The notes under the pieces were generated by a model. The model saw only the letters and a program-made list of their open reading frames with translations, was not told the origin of the DNA and ran no database searches. 64,000 nucleotides of DNA, from positions 1 through 64,000 of the forward strand of contig CAYQQU010000020.1 in assembly GCA_964419545.1 (NCBI GenBank), read 5' to 3'. Source of the DNA: CAYQQU01 sp964419545. GTDB lineage: Bacteria > Bacteroidota > Bacteroidia > Chitinophagales > Saprospiraceae. Made by a program: the position numbers and the translations under genes. Below, piece by piece: positions 26,814 through 35,828 of the stretch; position 1 is the stretch's first letter, and the number at the start of each line of letters is the position of its first letter.

Positions 26814-28604
26814 ATGAAGAACATCAGAAATTTTTGTGTTATTGCGCATATCGATCACGGGAAAAGCACCCTTTCCGATCGCTTGTTGCAATTCACCAAG
26901 ACGATCTCGGATCGCGACATGAAGGACCAGGCCCTGGATAATATGGACCTGGAGCGGGAGCGAGGCATTACGATCAAGAGCCACGCGATCCAGATGTACT
27001 ACGACCATACTGACGGCGAGACTTATATCTTCAACCTCATCGATACGCCGGGGCACGTCGACTTTTCCTACGAAGTGTCGCGATCCATCGCCGCCTGCGA
27101 AGGCGCCCTGCTTTTGGTCGACGCCACCCAGGGCATCCAGGCGCAGACTATCTCGAACCTGTACCTGGCCATCGAGCACGACCTGGAGATCATCCCGGTG
27201 GTGAATAAGGTGGATATGCCCAACGCAATGATCGAAGATGTTTCCGAACAGATCATCGACCTGATCGGCTGCGAACCGGACGAGATCATCCCCGCGAGCG
27301 GAAAAACCGGTTCAGGCGTGCCGGAGATCATGAAGGCCATCGTCGATCGCATCCCGGCGCCGGTGGGCAAGCCGGAAGCGCCCCTGCAAGCCCTCATTTT
27401 CGATTCGGTATTTAACGCTTACCGGGGCGTGATCGTCTATTTCCGGATCTTTAACGGCGCCTTGCGCAAAGGAGAGAAAGTCCGGTTTTTCCATACCGAT
27501 AATGAGTACGAAGCGGATGAGATCGGCGTATTGCGCATGGATCTTTCGCCCCGCGAAGAGCTGTCGGCCGGCAACGTCGGCTACATCATTACCGGGATCA
27601 AAAATTCGCGGGAAATTAAAGTAGGCGATACCCTAACCCATATCGAATCGCCTTGTGATAAACCCATACAGGGATTTGAAGACGTCAAGCCGATGGTCTT
27701 CGCCGGCATTTTTCCCGTTGACAACGACGACTACGAAGACCTGCGCGACAGCATCGAAAAGCTGCAGCTCAACGATGCCTCGCTGGTGTACGAACCCGAG
27801 TCTTCGGTAGCGCTGGGCTTCGGCTTCCGCTGCGGCTTCCTGGGGATGCTGCACATGGAGATCGTCCAGGAGCGCCTGGCCCGGGAGTTCGATCAGGACG
27901 TTATCACCACCGTGCCCAACGTTTCCTATTTCGCATACACCAAAAAGGGGGAAGAGCTGGTCGTGCGCATGCCCTCCGACCTGCCCGATCCTACCCTGGT
28001 CGATTACGTGGAGGAGCCGTTCATCGAAGCGCAGATCATCACCAAGCCCGATTTCGTCGGGTCCATCATGGAGCTATGCATCGAAAAGCGGGGCATAATC
28101 ACCAAGCAGAATTACCTAACCCAGGACCGGGTAGAGATGACCTTCGAGCTGCCGCTGGCCGAGATCGTTTTCGATTTTTACGACCGGCTCAAGTCGATTT
28201 CCCGCGGCTACGCTTCTTTTGACTACGCGCCGATCGGCTATCAGCAATCCGACCTGGTCAAGCTGGACATTCGTCTCAACGGCGAGGTCGTCGACGCGTT
28301 TTCCTCCCTCGTCCACCGCACCAAAGCCGAGGCTTTCGGTCGGAAGATCTGCAAAAAGCTGAAAGAGCTGTTGCCCCGCCAGCAGTTCGTCATCGCTATT
28401 CAGGCTTCCATCGGCGCCAAGATCATCGCCCGCGAAACGATATCCGCCATGCGCAAAGACGTTACGGCCAAGTGCTACGGCGGGGACATCACCCGCAAGC
28501 GCAAGCTGCTCGAAAAGCAGAAAGCCGGTAAGAAGCGGATGCGCCAGTTCGGAAAAGTGGAAGTGCCGCAAACGGCCTTCCTCGACGTGCTTAAGCTGGA
28601 TTGA
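26814..28604 (+). CDS. lepA: Elongation factor 4 (LepA), ribosome-back-translocating GTPase
   Basis: A 596-residue translational GTPase at the standard length of LepA. G-domain motifs are visible: AHIDHGKST (G1, about 11-19), RERGITI (G2), DTPGHVDF (G3), NKVDMP (G4) and SGKTGSG (G5). EF-G-like domains II, III and V follow. The LepA-specific C-terminal domain is complete (QASIGAKIIARETISAMRKDVTAKCYGGDITRKRKLLEKQKAGKKRMRQFG). The enzyme binds stalled ribosomes and promotes back-translocation or assembly quality control, mostly under ionic or cold stress. A VWA-domain gene follows after 2 nt, suggesting co-transcription. Confidence 0.98.
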   Translation: MKNIRNFCVIAHIDHGKSTLSDRLLQFTKTISDRDMKDQALDNMDLERERGITIKSHAIQMYYDHTDGETYIFNLIDTPGHVDFSYEVSRSIAACEGALLLVDATQGIQAQTISNLYLAIEHDLEIIPVVNKVDMPNAMIEDVSEQIIDLIGCEPDEIIPASGKTGSGVPEIMKAIVDRIPAPVGKPEAPLQALIFDSVFNAYRGVIVYFRIFNGALRKGEKVRFFHTDNEYEADEIGVLRMDLSPREELSAGNVGYIITGIKNSREIKVGDTLTHIESPCDKPIQGFEDVKPMVFAGIFPVDNDDYEDLRDSIEKLQLNDASLVYEPESSVALGFGFRCGFLGMLHMEIVQERLAREFDQDVITTVPNVSYFAYTKKGEELVVRMPSDLPDPTLVDYVEEPFIEAQIITKPDFVGSIMELCIEKRGIITKQNYLTQDRVEMTFELPLAEIVFDFYDRLKSISRGYASFDYAPIGYQQSDLVKLDIRLNGEVVDAFSSLVHRTKAEAFGRKICKKLKELLPRQQFVIAIQASIGAKIIARETISAMRKDVTAKCYGGDITRKRKLLEKQKAGKKRMRQFGKVEVPQTAFLDVLKLD

Positions 28605-28606
28605 TT

Positions 28607-29824
28607 ATGTTTTTCCGGTTCTTCTACGCCTTGCGCCGCCAGGGCATCGGCGTCAGCTTACACGAATACCTCACCCTGATGGAGGCCCTGCGCGAAGGGC
28701 TGGCCGGGTATCGCGTCGAGGACTTCTACGCGCTGAGCCGCGCCATCTTCGTCAACGATGAATCGCAGCTCGATCGCTTCGATATGGTTTTCGACGCCCA
28801 TTTCCGGGGCATCGAATGGCTGCCCGATGATTTTTTTACGAAGGCGATTCCCAGAGAATGGCTCGAGAACGAGTTTATGCGCTCCCTCAGCGATGAAGAA
28901 AAGGCCCGGATCGAAAAGCTCGGCGGCCTCGACGCTCTGATGGAGCGGTTTCAGCAATTGCTGGCGGAGCAGAAAGAAGCCCATCAGGGGGGCGACAAAT
29001 GGATAGGGACGGGCGGTACTTCGCCCTTCGGGCACTCGGGCTACCACCCGGAAGGCTTCCGCCTCGGCGGCGAGAGCCGGAATCGCCGGGCGATCAAAGT
29101 ATGGCAGAAGCGCGAATTCCGAAACCTGGACGATCGCGTGGAGCTGAATACCCGCAACATCAAGCTCATTCTGCAGCGCTTACGGCTGCTCAGCCGCGAG
29201 GGCCCCGAAGCGGAGCTCGATCTTGACGAGACCATCCGCCGGACTTCCCACAACGCCGGAATGCTGGATGTGGCTCTGCGGCCTTCCCTGCGCAACCGGG
29301 TGAAGGTGTTGCTGCTGATGGATGTGGGCGGGTCGATGGACGACCACGTGCACCTCTGCGAGCAGCTTTTCTCAGCGGCGCGCTGGGAGTTCAAGCACCT
29401 CGAATGCTACTACTTCCACAACTGCGTCTACGAATCGGTCTGGCGCGACAACCGGCGGCGCTTCACGGAGCGCGTTCCCACCCTCGAGCTGATCCACAAG
29501 TACAACCAGGATTACAAGCTGATTTTTGTCGGCGACGCCGCCATGTCGCCTTACGAGATCTATTACCGGGGCGGCAGCGTGGAGCACTTCAACGATGAGG
29601 CGGGCATTACCTGGCTGCGGCGGCTGCAGGCGCAGTTCAAAAATATGGCCTGGATCAATCCGCTACCCGAATACGAGTGGGAGTACTACGAATCCGTTCG
29701 TCATCTGCGGGCGTTTACCGGCAACCGGATGTTTCCGATGACGGTAGCGGGCCTGACCCAGGCCATGCGTTGTCTGAAAAACGCGAAATTCACTTACGAC
29801 AATCAAATCTGGGACGCCGGCTGA
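28607..29824 (+). CDS. VWA-domain (CoxE-like) protein
   Basis: A 405-residue soluble protein. The N-terminal half is helical (FFYALRRQGIGVSLHEYLTLMEAL), with a disordered glycine-rich section around residues 125-155. The C-terminal half is a von Willebrand A domain with the metal site DVGGSMDDHVHLCEQLFSAARWE. This has Gly in place of the first Ser of DxSxS, as I recall for this family. CoxE-like proteins pair with MoxR-type AAA ATPases in metal insertion or complex assembly, but no MoxR gene is adjacent here. The ATG at 28607, two bases after the lepA stop, is preferred to the in-frame TTG at 28601. Confidence 0.85.
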   Translation: MFFRFFYALRRQGIGVSLHEYLTLMEALREGLAGYRVEDFYALSRAIFVNDESQLDRFDMVFDAHFRGIEWLPDDFFTKAIPREWLENEFMRSLSDEEKARIEKLGGLDALMERFQQLLAEQKEAHQGGDKWIGTGGTSPFGHSGYHPEGFRLGGESRNRRAIKVWQKREFRNLDDRVELNTRNIKLILQRLRLLSREGPEAELDLDETIRRTSHNAGMLDVALRPSLRNRVKVLLLMDVGGSMDDHVHLCEQLFSAARWEFKHLECYYFHNCVYESVWRDNRRRFTERVPTLELIHKYNQDYKLIFVGDAAMSPYEIYYRGGSVEHFNDEAGITWLRRLQAQFKNMAWINPLPEYEWEYYESVRHLRAFTGNRMFPMTVAGLTQAMRCLKNAKFTYDNQIWDAG

Positions 29825-30051
29825 ACGGCCGGATTTTTCGTTTTGTTTACTGAGCTGGTGTTTGCCGCCGTCGTCGCGGCGTCCCTTCACACGTGTGGAA
29901 AATCAAATCGTACCGGACACGGCGTCGTTTGCGACCATTAATCAAAATGGAGGTTCGCCAGTGTCTTCTTAGGGTCGTCTCGGTTGTGTGCAACTATTCC
30001 CGACGCAGGTCCGGTTACGGAAAAGTAGGGGAAACGGCGAGTTTGGCGCCG

Positions 30052-30141
30052 TCAGACTTCCCAGTCGGCAATGCCGTTTGAAGCCATAACGATACCTCCT
30101 CCAAGAATAAATGCACCAAGTGCGATGTACAGAATGAGCAT
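30052..30141 (-). CDS. Tiny membrane protein A (29 aa), paralogue of the 30631 gene
   Basis: The frame encodes MLILYIALGAFILGGG, IVMASNGIAD and WEV, then TGA: one hydrophobic helix with a short polar C-terminal tail. It is supported chiefly by its paralogue 500 bp away on the same strand, which shares MLILYIAxGAFxxGGG followed by two further hydrophobic residues; conservation at the protein level argues for translation. The function is unknown. It could be a membrane-enzyme accessory subunit or a type I toxin-like peptide; neither is shown by the sequence. No clear promoter box. Confidence 0.55.
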   Translation of the reverse strand: MLILYIALGAFILGGGIVMASNGIADWEV

Positions 30142-30630
30142 GACAAAAAGGTTTAAATCGGTTTTTGAATTAAGATAGCCTCCCCGTTGGGGGTTATGAC
30201 AATAGAAAAATGCCTTGAAACTTGTTCACGGGAAAACAACTGAGGGATCGATAGATCAGGCTTTTGGGGAAAGGGGCATAGCAAAAGCGGGCGTCAATTC
30301 TGCGAGCAAAAAGCGTACGCCGCGGTAAACACCGCATTCCTGCGGAAATTTGGGTGAGTGTTGAACATAGTCCTTAGTACCAGTAAGCAAACGCTGCGGG
30401 CAGGAGGATAATTTCACTCCGAAGGTACGGGGACTATAACAGAAGGACACTGATCAGGAAGCGCTGGGCCGATTCTATGGGAATATAATCCTGTTAGTTG
30501 CCCGGCTCTTGTGACCGGAATTGGAGATAAGGGAAAATGTTCAGATGGGAATTTGTTGTAAGTAGCTATTTTGAAAACAAAAAGCAGAGGATTTTGCTTA
30601 ACGCATCCCCGGATTTTTGCGAAAAAATTC
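30142..30630. other. Non-coding spacer between two tiny membrane-protein genes
   Basis: 489 bp. It contains a short hairpin (CCTCCCC-GTT-GGGGG, 30179-30193) upstream of tiny gene A on the minus strand. The stretch 30250-30450 has moderate GC and several short complementary segments (CGCCGCGG, ACCGC, CTGCGG). It could hold a structured RNA, but I could not match it to tmRNA, RNase P RNA, 6S RNA or SRP RNA. A 64-residue minus frame there has no protein-like features. Confidence 0.4.
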
Positions 30631-30726
30631 TTAGTTCCAACGCTTTTTCTCGGACAGGAGGCTCGTCAGAGCGATGAGCCCTCCGCCGATCAAGAAGGCG
30701 CCGGTAGCAATGTAGAGGATGAGCAT
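30631..30726 (-). CDS. Tiny membrane protein B (31 aa), paralogue of the 30052 gene
   Basis: The frame encodes MLILYIATGAFLIGGG, LIALTSLLSEKK and RWN, then TAA. It has one hydrophobic helix and a basic C-terminal tail (SEKKRWN), so by the positive-inside rule the C-terminus is probably cytoplasmic. Codons differ from tiny gene A at many third positions while the residues are kept (for example ATC CTC TAC ATT against ATT CTG TAC ATC), the signature of selection on protein. It follows the RRM gene on the same strand after that gene's terminator. Confidence 0.6.
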   Translation of the reverse strand: MLILYIATGAFLIGGGLIALTSLLSEKKRWN

Positions 30727-30859
30727 AACCCGGATATTATAGTTTGTTCTGTTTATAGGGGCAGTGCTAAAATGCAAAAAAACTGACACCTATCCTAATC
30801 GCAGGAAAAAAATTTAAAAAAAATAACGGAAAAGGATCGAAAGGCGGGAGAAAAGCGAA

Positions 30860-30882
30860 GGAGCCGGCGCGGGGCCGGCTCC
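30860..30882 (-). terminator. Terminator hairpin of the RRM gene
   Basis: GGAGCCGGC (30860-30868) pairs perfectly with GCCGGCTCC (30874-30882) around a 5-base loop, 16 nt past the stop of the RRM gene. Read on the minus strand it is followed by TTCGCTTTTC, a weak U-rich tract. Confidence 0.65.
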
Positions 30883-30898
30883 GGTATTCAGTAGTTCC

Positions 30899-31369
30899 TT
30901 AGTAGTTGTCGTAATTGCTGTTGTAGCGGTCACCGCCGTTATTGCGGCGATCCCGGTCGTAGCTGCTGCCGCGATCGTAGCTGCTGCCGCGGTCGTAAGC
31001 GCTGCCGCGGTCGTAGCCACCCCGGCCGCCGCCGCCGCCACCGCCACCGCGACGATCGTAACCGCCGCCGCCGCCGCGACGCTCGTAACCACCGCCGCGA
31101 CCACCGCGGTCGCCGCCGCCACGCTTGTTGCGCGGTTCGGCCTTTTTCACGACGATTCTGTTGCCGTCCAGGTCTGAATCGTTGAGTTCGCTGATGGCGT
31201 TGTAGGCTTCGTCATCGTTGGGCATTTCAACGAAGCCGAAACCGCGGGACTTACCGGTGAAGTGGTCCATAATTACCTTAGCCGAATCGACCATGCCAAA
31301 TGCTTCAAACGCCTCCCGAAGGTCATCGCTGTTGGTGTCGAAATTTAATTTTGCTACAAAAATATTCAT
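30899..31369 (-). CDS. RRM RNA-binding protein with Gly/Arg/Tyr-rich tail
   Basis: A 156-residue protein. One RNA recognition motif occupies residues 1-80, with RNP2 (IFVAKL, 3-8) and RNP1 (KSRGFGFVEM, 40-49). A low-complexity tail of RGG, GGYDRR and repeated RGSSYD units fills the rest. Such small RRM proteins are common in Bacteroidota and cyanobacteria, bind single-stranded RNA and are often cold-induced; the RGG tail favours RNA condensation. The upstream region is very AT-rich (31370-31440 and beyond), fitting a long 5' leader and possible cold-type regulation, which is an inference. Confidence 0.95.
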   Translation of the reverse strand: MNIFVAKLNFDTNSDDLREAFEAFGMVDSAKVIMDHFTGKSRGFGFVEMPNDDEAYNAISELNDSDLDGNRIVVKKAEPRNKRGGGDRGGRGGGYERRGGGGGYDRRGGGGGGGGRGGYDRGSAYDRGSSYDRGSSYDRDRRNNGGDRYNSNYDNY

Positions 31370-31576
31370 CAGAAAAAATTTAAAAAATATGAAAAGTGTA
31401 AAAACAAAAAATAAGTCCGAAAATTAGGTAGTCATGGCTACGAAACTTTTTCGCGCCAACTCATTTCGCAAGCAAGCAGTTAAATTTCAGCGGGAGACTA
31501 AAACAGACTTACTGTACCTCGAATAGAGTTTAATAGGGTAAAGGTACATAAAAAAACAAATAGCACGCAACTCTTT

Positions 31577-32458
31577 CTATCGATCGCGGATGATCAGCAA
31601 GGGAATATGCAGGTCTAATTTCAACAATTGTAAGGCCACACTGCCCACCAATAGCGTGTTGAGGGCGTTCTTGCCGCGCGAGCCGACCACGATCAGGTCT
31701 TTCCGTTCGGCCAGGGCGTGGTTGTAGATGGTGCGGGCGGTGCTTTCCCCTTCGCTGAAGGAGAATTCACAGGGCGCCTTGGGTAGATGCTGGTTTTTGA
31801 TGAACCGCTCGTATTCGCGCTTTGCCTGCGACTCCATTTTATGGCTCATGTTTTTCACCGGTATATAGGGAAAGTAGTGGGCGGGAATGTGAAAGACGTG
31901 CTGATAGCTGATTTCCGCTCCGGTTTTTTGCCGCAGCTCGTCGGCCATGCGCACCGCGCGGGCGGAGTTGCGCGAAAAGTCGATGGGCGCCAGAATGTTG
32001 TCGATCTGATAGTGGGCCGTTTCCGGCGTCAGCAAGAGCGAAGCGTGGAACTGCCCGTTGCGCAGCAATTTCTCTCCAACGAGGCCGGAGCCATCGTAGC
32101 GGATCTTTTTACCCAATAGTACCAGGTCGACCTCCTGTTCGTTGACCACCTCGGTGATGGCTTCCTGCGTATGGTCCGCTTCCCGGACGATCAGTTCCCA
32201 GGTGACTTCCGAACGGTCGGCCAGAAAATGCCGCCCGATTTTTTCTTCCAGGCTTTCCTGAACGACGGCAGCGAGCGGCTGATCCAGCTCCCGGAGGAGC
32301 ACTTTCCCTTCTTCCGGATAGTCGAATTTGATATTGTGCATAAAGTAGACCCGTTCGACATCGTCGAGCAACCGGCACAAATTGGCGGCATACCGGATCA
32401 GCAGGGCGTCCATGTCCGTCAGGTCGAGGCATACGAGAAAGTGATTGAGGTGCTGCAT
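31577..32458 (-). CDS. Tandem-domain universal stress protein
   Basis: A 293-residue cytoplasmic protein with two UspA folds. The first (1-145) starts FLVCLDLTDMDALLIRYAANLC. The second (146-293) starts DNILAPIDFSRNSARAVRMA and ends in VVGSRGKNALNTLLVGSVALQLLKLDLHIPLLII, where G-S-R-G-x9-G-S-V is the ATP-binding pattern; the first half lacks a full motif. The gene starts one base after the stop of the BCCT transporter gene on the same strand, so the two are co-transcribed. This suggests a regulatory or sensing partner for osmolyte uptake. Confidence 0.93.
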   Translation of the reverse strand: MQHLNHFLVCLDLTDMDALLIRYAANLCRLLDDVERVYFMHNIKFDYPEEGKVLLRELDQPLAAVVQESLEEKIGRHFLADRSEVTWELIVREADHTQEAITEVVNEQEVDLVLLGKKIRYDGSGLVGEKLLRNGQFHASLLLTPETAHYQIDNILAPIDFSRNSARAVRMADELRQKTGAEISYQHVFHIPAHYFPYIPVKNMSHKMESQAKREYERFIKNQHLPKAPCEFSFSEGESTARTIYNHALAERKDLIVVGSRGKNALNTLLVGSVALQLLKLDLHIPLLIIRDR

Positions 32459-32459
32459 A

Positions 32460-34055
32460 TCAGGATATCGGTTTGTCTTTGGTCTGTTTCTTTTGTTTTT
32501 CGATCAGGTCGTTCAGGACCTTGCGGTAGGACTGCCGCTCGCGCATGCGGTCGTATTGCTCCATCTCTTCATATTCTCCGTGCAGGCCTTTCAGCAGGCT
32601 GTAACACATGATAAACAGAATAATGGTGAAAGGCAGGCCGGTAGCAATAGCCGCCGTCTGCAGCGCTCTGAGCCCTCCGCCCAGCAGCAGGGTCGCCGCC
32701 ACCGCGCCTTCGGTTACCGCCCAGAAGATGCGCTGCCCTACCGGCGCATCGAGCTTCCCGCCGGCCGTGATGCTGTCGATCACCAGCGAGCCCGAATCGG
32801 AGGAAGTGACGAAAAAGCTGGTGACCAGCGTGATGCCGATCAGCGAGGTCACAAAGGATAAGGGGTATTCTTCCAGCATCACGAACAAAGCCGTAGCGAT
32901 ATTTTCGTTGACCGCGTCGGTGATGTTGGCCATGCCGTTGAGCTCAAGGAACATGGCCGATCCGCCGAATACCGACATCCAAAGAAATGTCAGGATGCTG
33001 GGCACCAGCAAGACGCCCAGGAAAAACTCCCGAACGGTGCGGCCCTTCGATACCCGGGCGATGAACATCCCGACGAAGGGCGACCAGGAGATCCACCAGG
33101 CCCAGTAAAATACCGTCCAGTCGTGCTGCCATCCCGTCTGGGCGTAGGTTTCCGTCCAGGAACCCAGCTCCACCAGCTTCTGGAAATAATAGCCGGTATT
33201 CTGAATGAAGGAGTCCAGCAGAAAGACGGTGGGGCCAATGATGAGCATGGCGACGAGGAATACCAGCCCGAGCCGCATATTCACCTCGCTGAGGACGCGC
33301 ACGCCCTTGTCGAGGCCGAGCACCACCGAAATGGTCGCGCCGCCGGTGATGACGGTGATGAGCAGCACCTGCATGGTTACGGTATCGGGCAGGTTGAATA
33401 AGAAATGGAGCCCCGCCGATACCTGCTGGGCGCCGAACCCGAGCGAGGTCGCCAGTCCGAACAGCGTGGCCACCACCGCTACGATATCGACCAGGTTGCC
33501 GAACCAGCCGTGGATGCGCTCGCCGATGAGCGGGTAGAAGACGGAGCGCAGCGTCAGGGGCAGCTTGCGGTTGAAGGTGAAAAAGGCAAGGGCCATGCCC
33601 ACCATGGCGTAGATCGCCCAGGCGTGCAGCCCGTAGTGCAGAAAGGTCAGGCGCATGGCGTTCTGAGCGGCTTCCGGCGACTGGGGCGCTCCGTATGGCG
33701 GATTGCTGAAGTGCGTCATGGGCTCGGCTACGCTGAAGAACAACAGCCCGATGCCCATGCCGGCGCTGAACAGCATGGCGAACCAGGCAAAAGTGGAGAA
33801 CTCGGGCTTGGCGTCCCGCCCGCCCAGGCGTATGCGGCCCAGTTTACTTACGATAAAATAAAGCGAAAACGCCAGAAATACGTTGACGGCCAGCACGAAT
33901 AACCAGCCGGCGTTACTGGATATCCCGCCCTGTACCGTGGTAAAGATCTCTTCCATCGGCTTCCCGATCACCAGGGTGAGCACGATAAATAACAAGATGA
34001 CTCCGGCGGCAGGATAAAAAACCGGCGCGTGAATGTCGAAGTACTTATTCTTCAT
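32460..34055 (-). CDS. BCCT-family betaine/choline/carnitine transporter
   Basis: A 531-residue membrane protein with twelve hydrophobic helices. It has the BCCT signature in helix 8 (WTVFYWAWWISWSPFVGMFIARVSKGRTVREF), the glycine stretch MGIGLLFFSVAEP in helix 3 and the SSDSGSLVIDS segment near helix 10. These carriers import glycine betaine or related quaternary amines with sodium or protons for osmoprotection. The cytoplasmic C-terminus (EYEEMEQYDRMRERQSYRKVLNDLIEKQKKQ) is charged and helical, as in BetP, where the tail senses osmotic stress. The universal stress gene follows directly. Confidence 0.96.
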   Translation of the reverse strand: MKNKYFDIHAPVFYPAAGVILLFIVLTLVIGKPMEEIFTTVQGGISSNAGWLFVLAVNVFLAFSLYFIVSKLGRIRLGGRDAKPEFSTFAWFAMLFSAGMGIGLLFFSVAEPMTHFSNPPYGAPQSPEAAQNAMRLTFLHYGLHAWAIYAMVGMALAFFTFNRKLPLTLRSVFYPLIGERIHGWFGNLVDIVAVVATLFGLATSLGFGAQQVSAGLHFLFNLPDTVTMQVLLITVITGGATISVVLGLDKGVRVLSEVNMRLGLVFLVAMLIIGPTVFLLDSFIQNTGYYFQKLVELGSWTETYAQTGWQHDWTVFYWAWWISWSPFVGMFIARVSKGRTVREFFLGVLLVPSILTFLWMSVFGGSAMFLELNGMANITDAVNENIATALFVMLEEYPLSFVTSLIGITLVTSFFVTSSDSGSLVIDSITAGGKLDAPVGQRIFWAVTEGAVAATLLLGGGLRALQTAAIATGLPFTIILFIMCYSLLKGLHGEYEEMEQYDRMRERQSYRKVLNDLIEKQKKQTKDKPIS

Positions 34056-34080
34056 AAGGTTACACTTGTAAAATAAACGA

Positions 34081-34113
34081 GGAATGCGCGGCGTTGAGGG
34101 CGCCGCGCATTCC
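34081..34113 (-). terminator. Strong GC hairpin between SusD and BCCT genes
   Basis: GGAATGCGCGGCG (34081-34093) and CGCCGCGCATTCC (34101-34113) form a perfect 13-bp stem with a 7-base loop. It lies downstream of the minus-strand susC-susD pair and 26 bp upstream of the BCCT start. On the minus strand it is followed by TCGTTTATTTT, a broken U-tract. Confidence 0.6.
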
Positions 34114-34271
34114 AGCTAATGGTGTTGAACAAAAGTCGTGGATGAGCCTCCTGTGAAAAGGAGCGCTATAAAAAATTGGTTGTCAATTTGTTAAGCAGGT
34201 TCCTTTGCAGGGAACGCTCCACACCACCAATACGATGTTGGCATATATCAGTAAGAACTTTATTCACCATA

Positions 34272-35756
34272 TCACTGCACCAGCCAGATGGCGGCGTTCT
34301 GCGAATTGTCGCCGCCCAAACGATCTACCGCTGCATTGAAATTAGCAGCGTTCAGGCTCTGCTCCTGACCGGGGTACAGGAAGCGGAGCGGCAGTTCGTC
34401 ATTGTTGAAGTTGGAGCAGGGCGGATCGAGGAACGGAATGCCGTCCCAGCTCATGCCGCTCTCAAAGTACCAGCGGCGCACCTCGAAATAGGGCTCCAGG
34501 CCGTGGAAGAACAAAGCAACCCACTTCTGCTCCCAGATGTCGGTGACTTCTTCGTAGGCCACGCCGGAATTTTCGTAGAACTCGTCGAAGGACGTCCACT
34601 TCGTCGGCTCCAGGTCGACCTGGTGATAGGCCATCGACGCTTCGATACCGGCGCGGTAGAGGGTTTCGATATCTTCCGAGATCCATCCTTTCGCGGAGGC
34701 TTCCGCCAGCAGGAAGGCCACTTCGGAATAGGTCATGATGATGCCTTCGGCAATGTCGATACCCAATTGGCTGGCCGTGGTTTGTGCGTTGTCGATCCAG
34801 TACTCGGCGCCCAGGCGGGAGCCGCCTTTGCCGCATTCGTCGCTGGCCGCGCCGTTGGTGGCGCCGCTGAAGGAACCCTCTTCGGTGTAGAGGTCGTTAT
34901 TCGGCCGCGCATAGCGGAACTGGCGGGGATCGTCGTATTCGTCGAACAAATTGACCGTAGTGATGCTGATCGCGACCGCGTCGAAGTCGCCCTGCTTGAG
35001 CGGAATGAGCGGAAACTGATTAGGAAAACCGGCCAGGTAGGTGAGCGTGGCGTTATCGTCGTTGCTCTTCATGATGTTGCCGGCCTCGACGATGTCGGCG
35101 AAGCGCGCGCCGGCGTCCGACAGCTGGTTATTGGCGGTCATCAGCAGGCGCAGGCGCAGGGAGTTGGCCAGTTTGCGCCACTTTGAAGCATCGCCGTTGA
35201 AGATGATGTCGCCGTTGATCGTACCGGAACCGTTGGCGAACAGGTCATCGGCCCGCTCCAGTTCCGAAAGGAGGTCGGCGTAAATCTCGGATTGCTGGTC
35301 GTAAACCGGCGTGAAGTTGTCCTCGTCGCCGCTGATGCCTTCGAAGTAAGGCACGTCACCGTAGGCGTTGGTCAGGGTGGCGAAGATCCACGACCGGAGG
35401 ACGATGGCCGCGCCTTCCAGGTTGGTATTGCCCTGGTCGAGGGCGATCTCTTCTACGGCCAGCGCGTCGGTCAGGCTGCCGTAGAGCCCTTCCCATACCG
35501 TCGGAAAAGCGTTCCAGTTGTAGGCGTCCACCTCGGTGCGCAGCGTCTTGGCCGTTAGTTGTGCGGCGTTGTTGCCCAGCAGGAAAGATTCCGTGACCAT
35601 GGTATTGACGCTGTTCCGGATGGCGGAAGTGAACAGCACGTCGGGCGATACCGTAGTGGGCTCGTTGGGGTTTTCGTTGAATTCTTCGAATTCGTTACAA
35701 GCCGTTGCCAGAAAGAGGGCGAGGACGATAAAGGATATTGATTGTAATATTTTCAT
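34272..35756 (-). CDS. SusD/RagB-family surface nutrient-binding lipoprotein
   Basis: A 494-residue lipoprotein with lipobox LATAC (Cys20) followed by NEFEEFNENPNEPTTVSPDVLFTSAI, the typical start of the SusD-like_2 branch. The helical TPR-like core includes LRSWIFATLTNAYGDVPYFEGI and a tail with AAIWLVQ. SusD proteins cap the SusC channel on the cell surface and deliver oligosaccharides or other nutrients. It lies 72 nt downstream of the susC gene on the same strand. No glycosidase, sulfatase or peptidase is nearby, so the nutrient is unknown; this branch is frequent in orphan SusCD pairs. Confidence 0.95.
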   Translation of the reverse strand: MKILQSISFIVLALFLATACNEFEEFNENPNEPTTVSPDVLFTSAIRNSVNTMVTESFLLGNNAAQLTAKTLRTEVDAYNWNAFPTVWEGLYGSLTDALAVEEIALDQGNTNLEGAAIVLRSWIFATLTNAYGDVPYFEGISGDEDNFTPVYDQQSEIYADLLSELERADDLFANGSGTINGDIIFNGDASKWRKLANSLRLRLLMTANNQLSDAGARFADIVEAGNIMKSNDDNATLTYLAGFPNQFPLIPLKQGDFDAVAISITTVNLFDEYDDPRQFRYARPNNDLYTEEGSFSGATNGAASDECGKGGSRLGAEYWIDNAQTTASQLGIDIAEGIIMTYSEVAFLLAEASAKGWISEDIETLYRAGIEASMAYHQVDLEPTKWTSFDEFYENSGVAYEEVTDIWEQKWVALFFHGLEPYFEVRRWYFESGMSWDGIPFLDPPCSNFNNDELPLRFLYPGQEQSLNAANFNAAVDRLGGDNSQNAAIWLVQ

Positions 35757-35828
35757 AAGTCAGTTTTTAAAGCTACAAAATAGGGTAGGGAGAAAGCCGG
35801 TCTTTCTCCCCGTGGGTTGTTGCGTCGA

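Noticed and set aside
30150..30630. tmRNA, RNase P RNA, 6S or SRP RNA in the spacer between tiny genes
   Set aside because: The region has some self-complementarity, but the hallmark sequences of these RNAs (such as GAGGAAAGTCC or a tRNA-like end) are not present.
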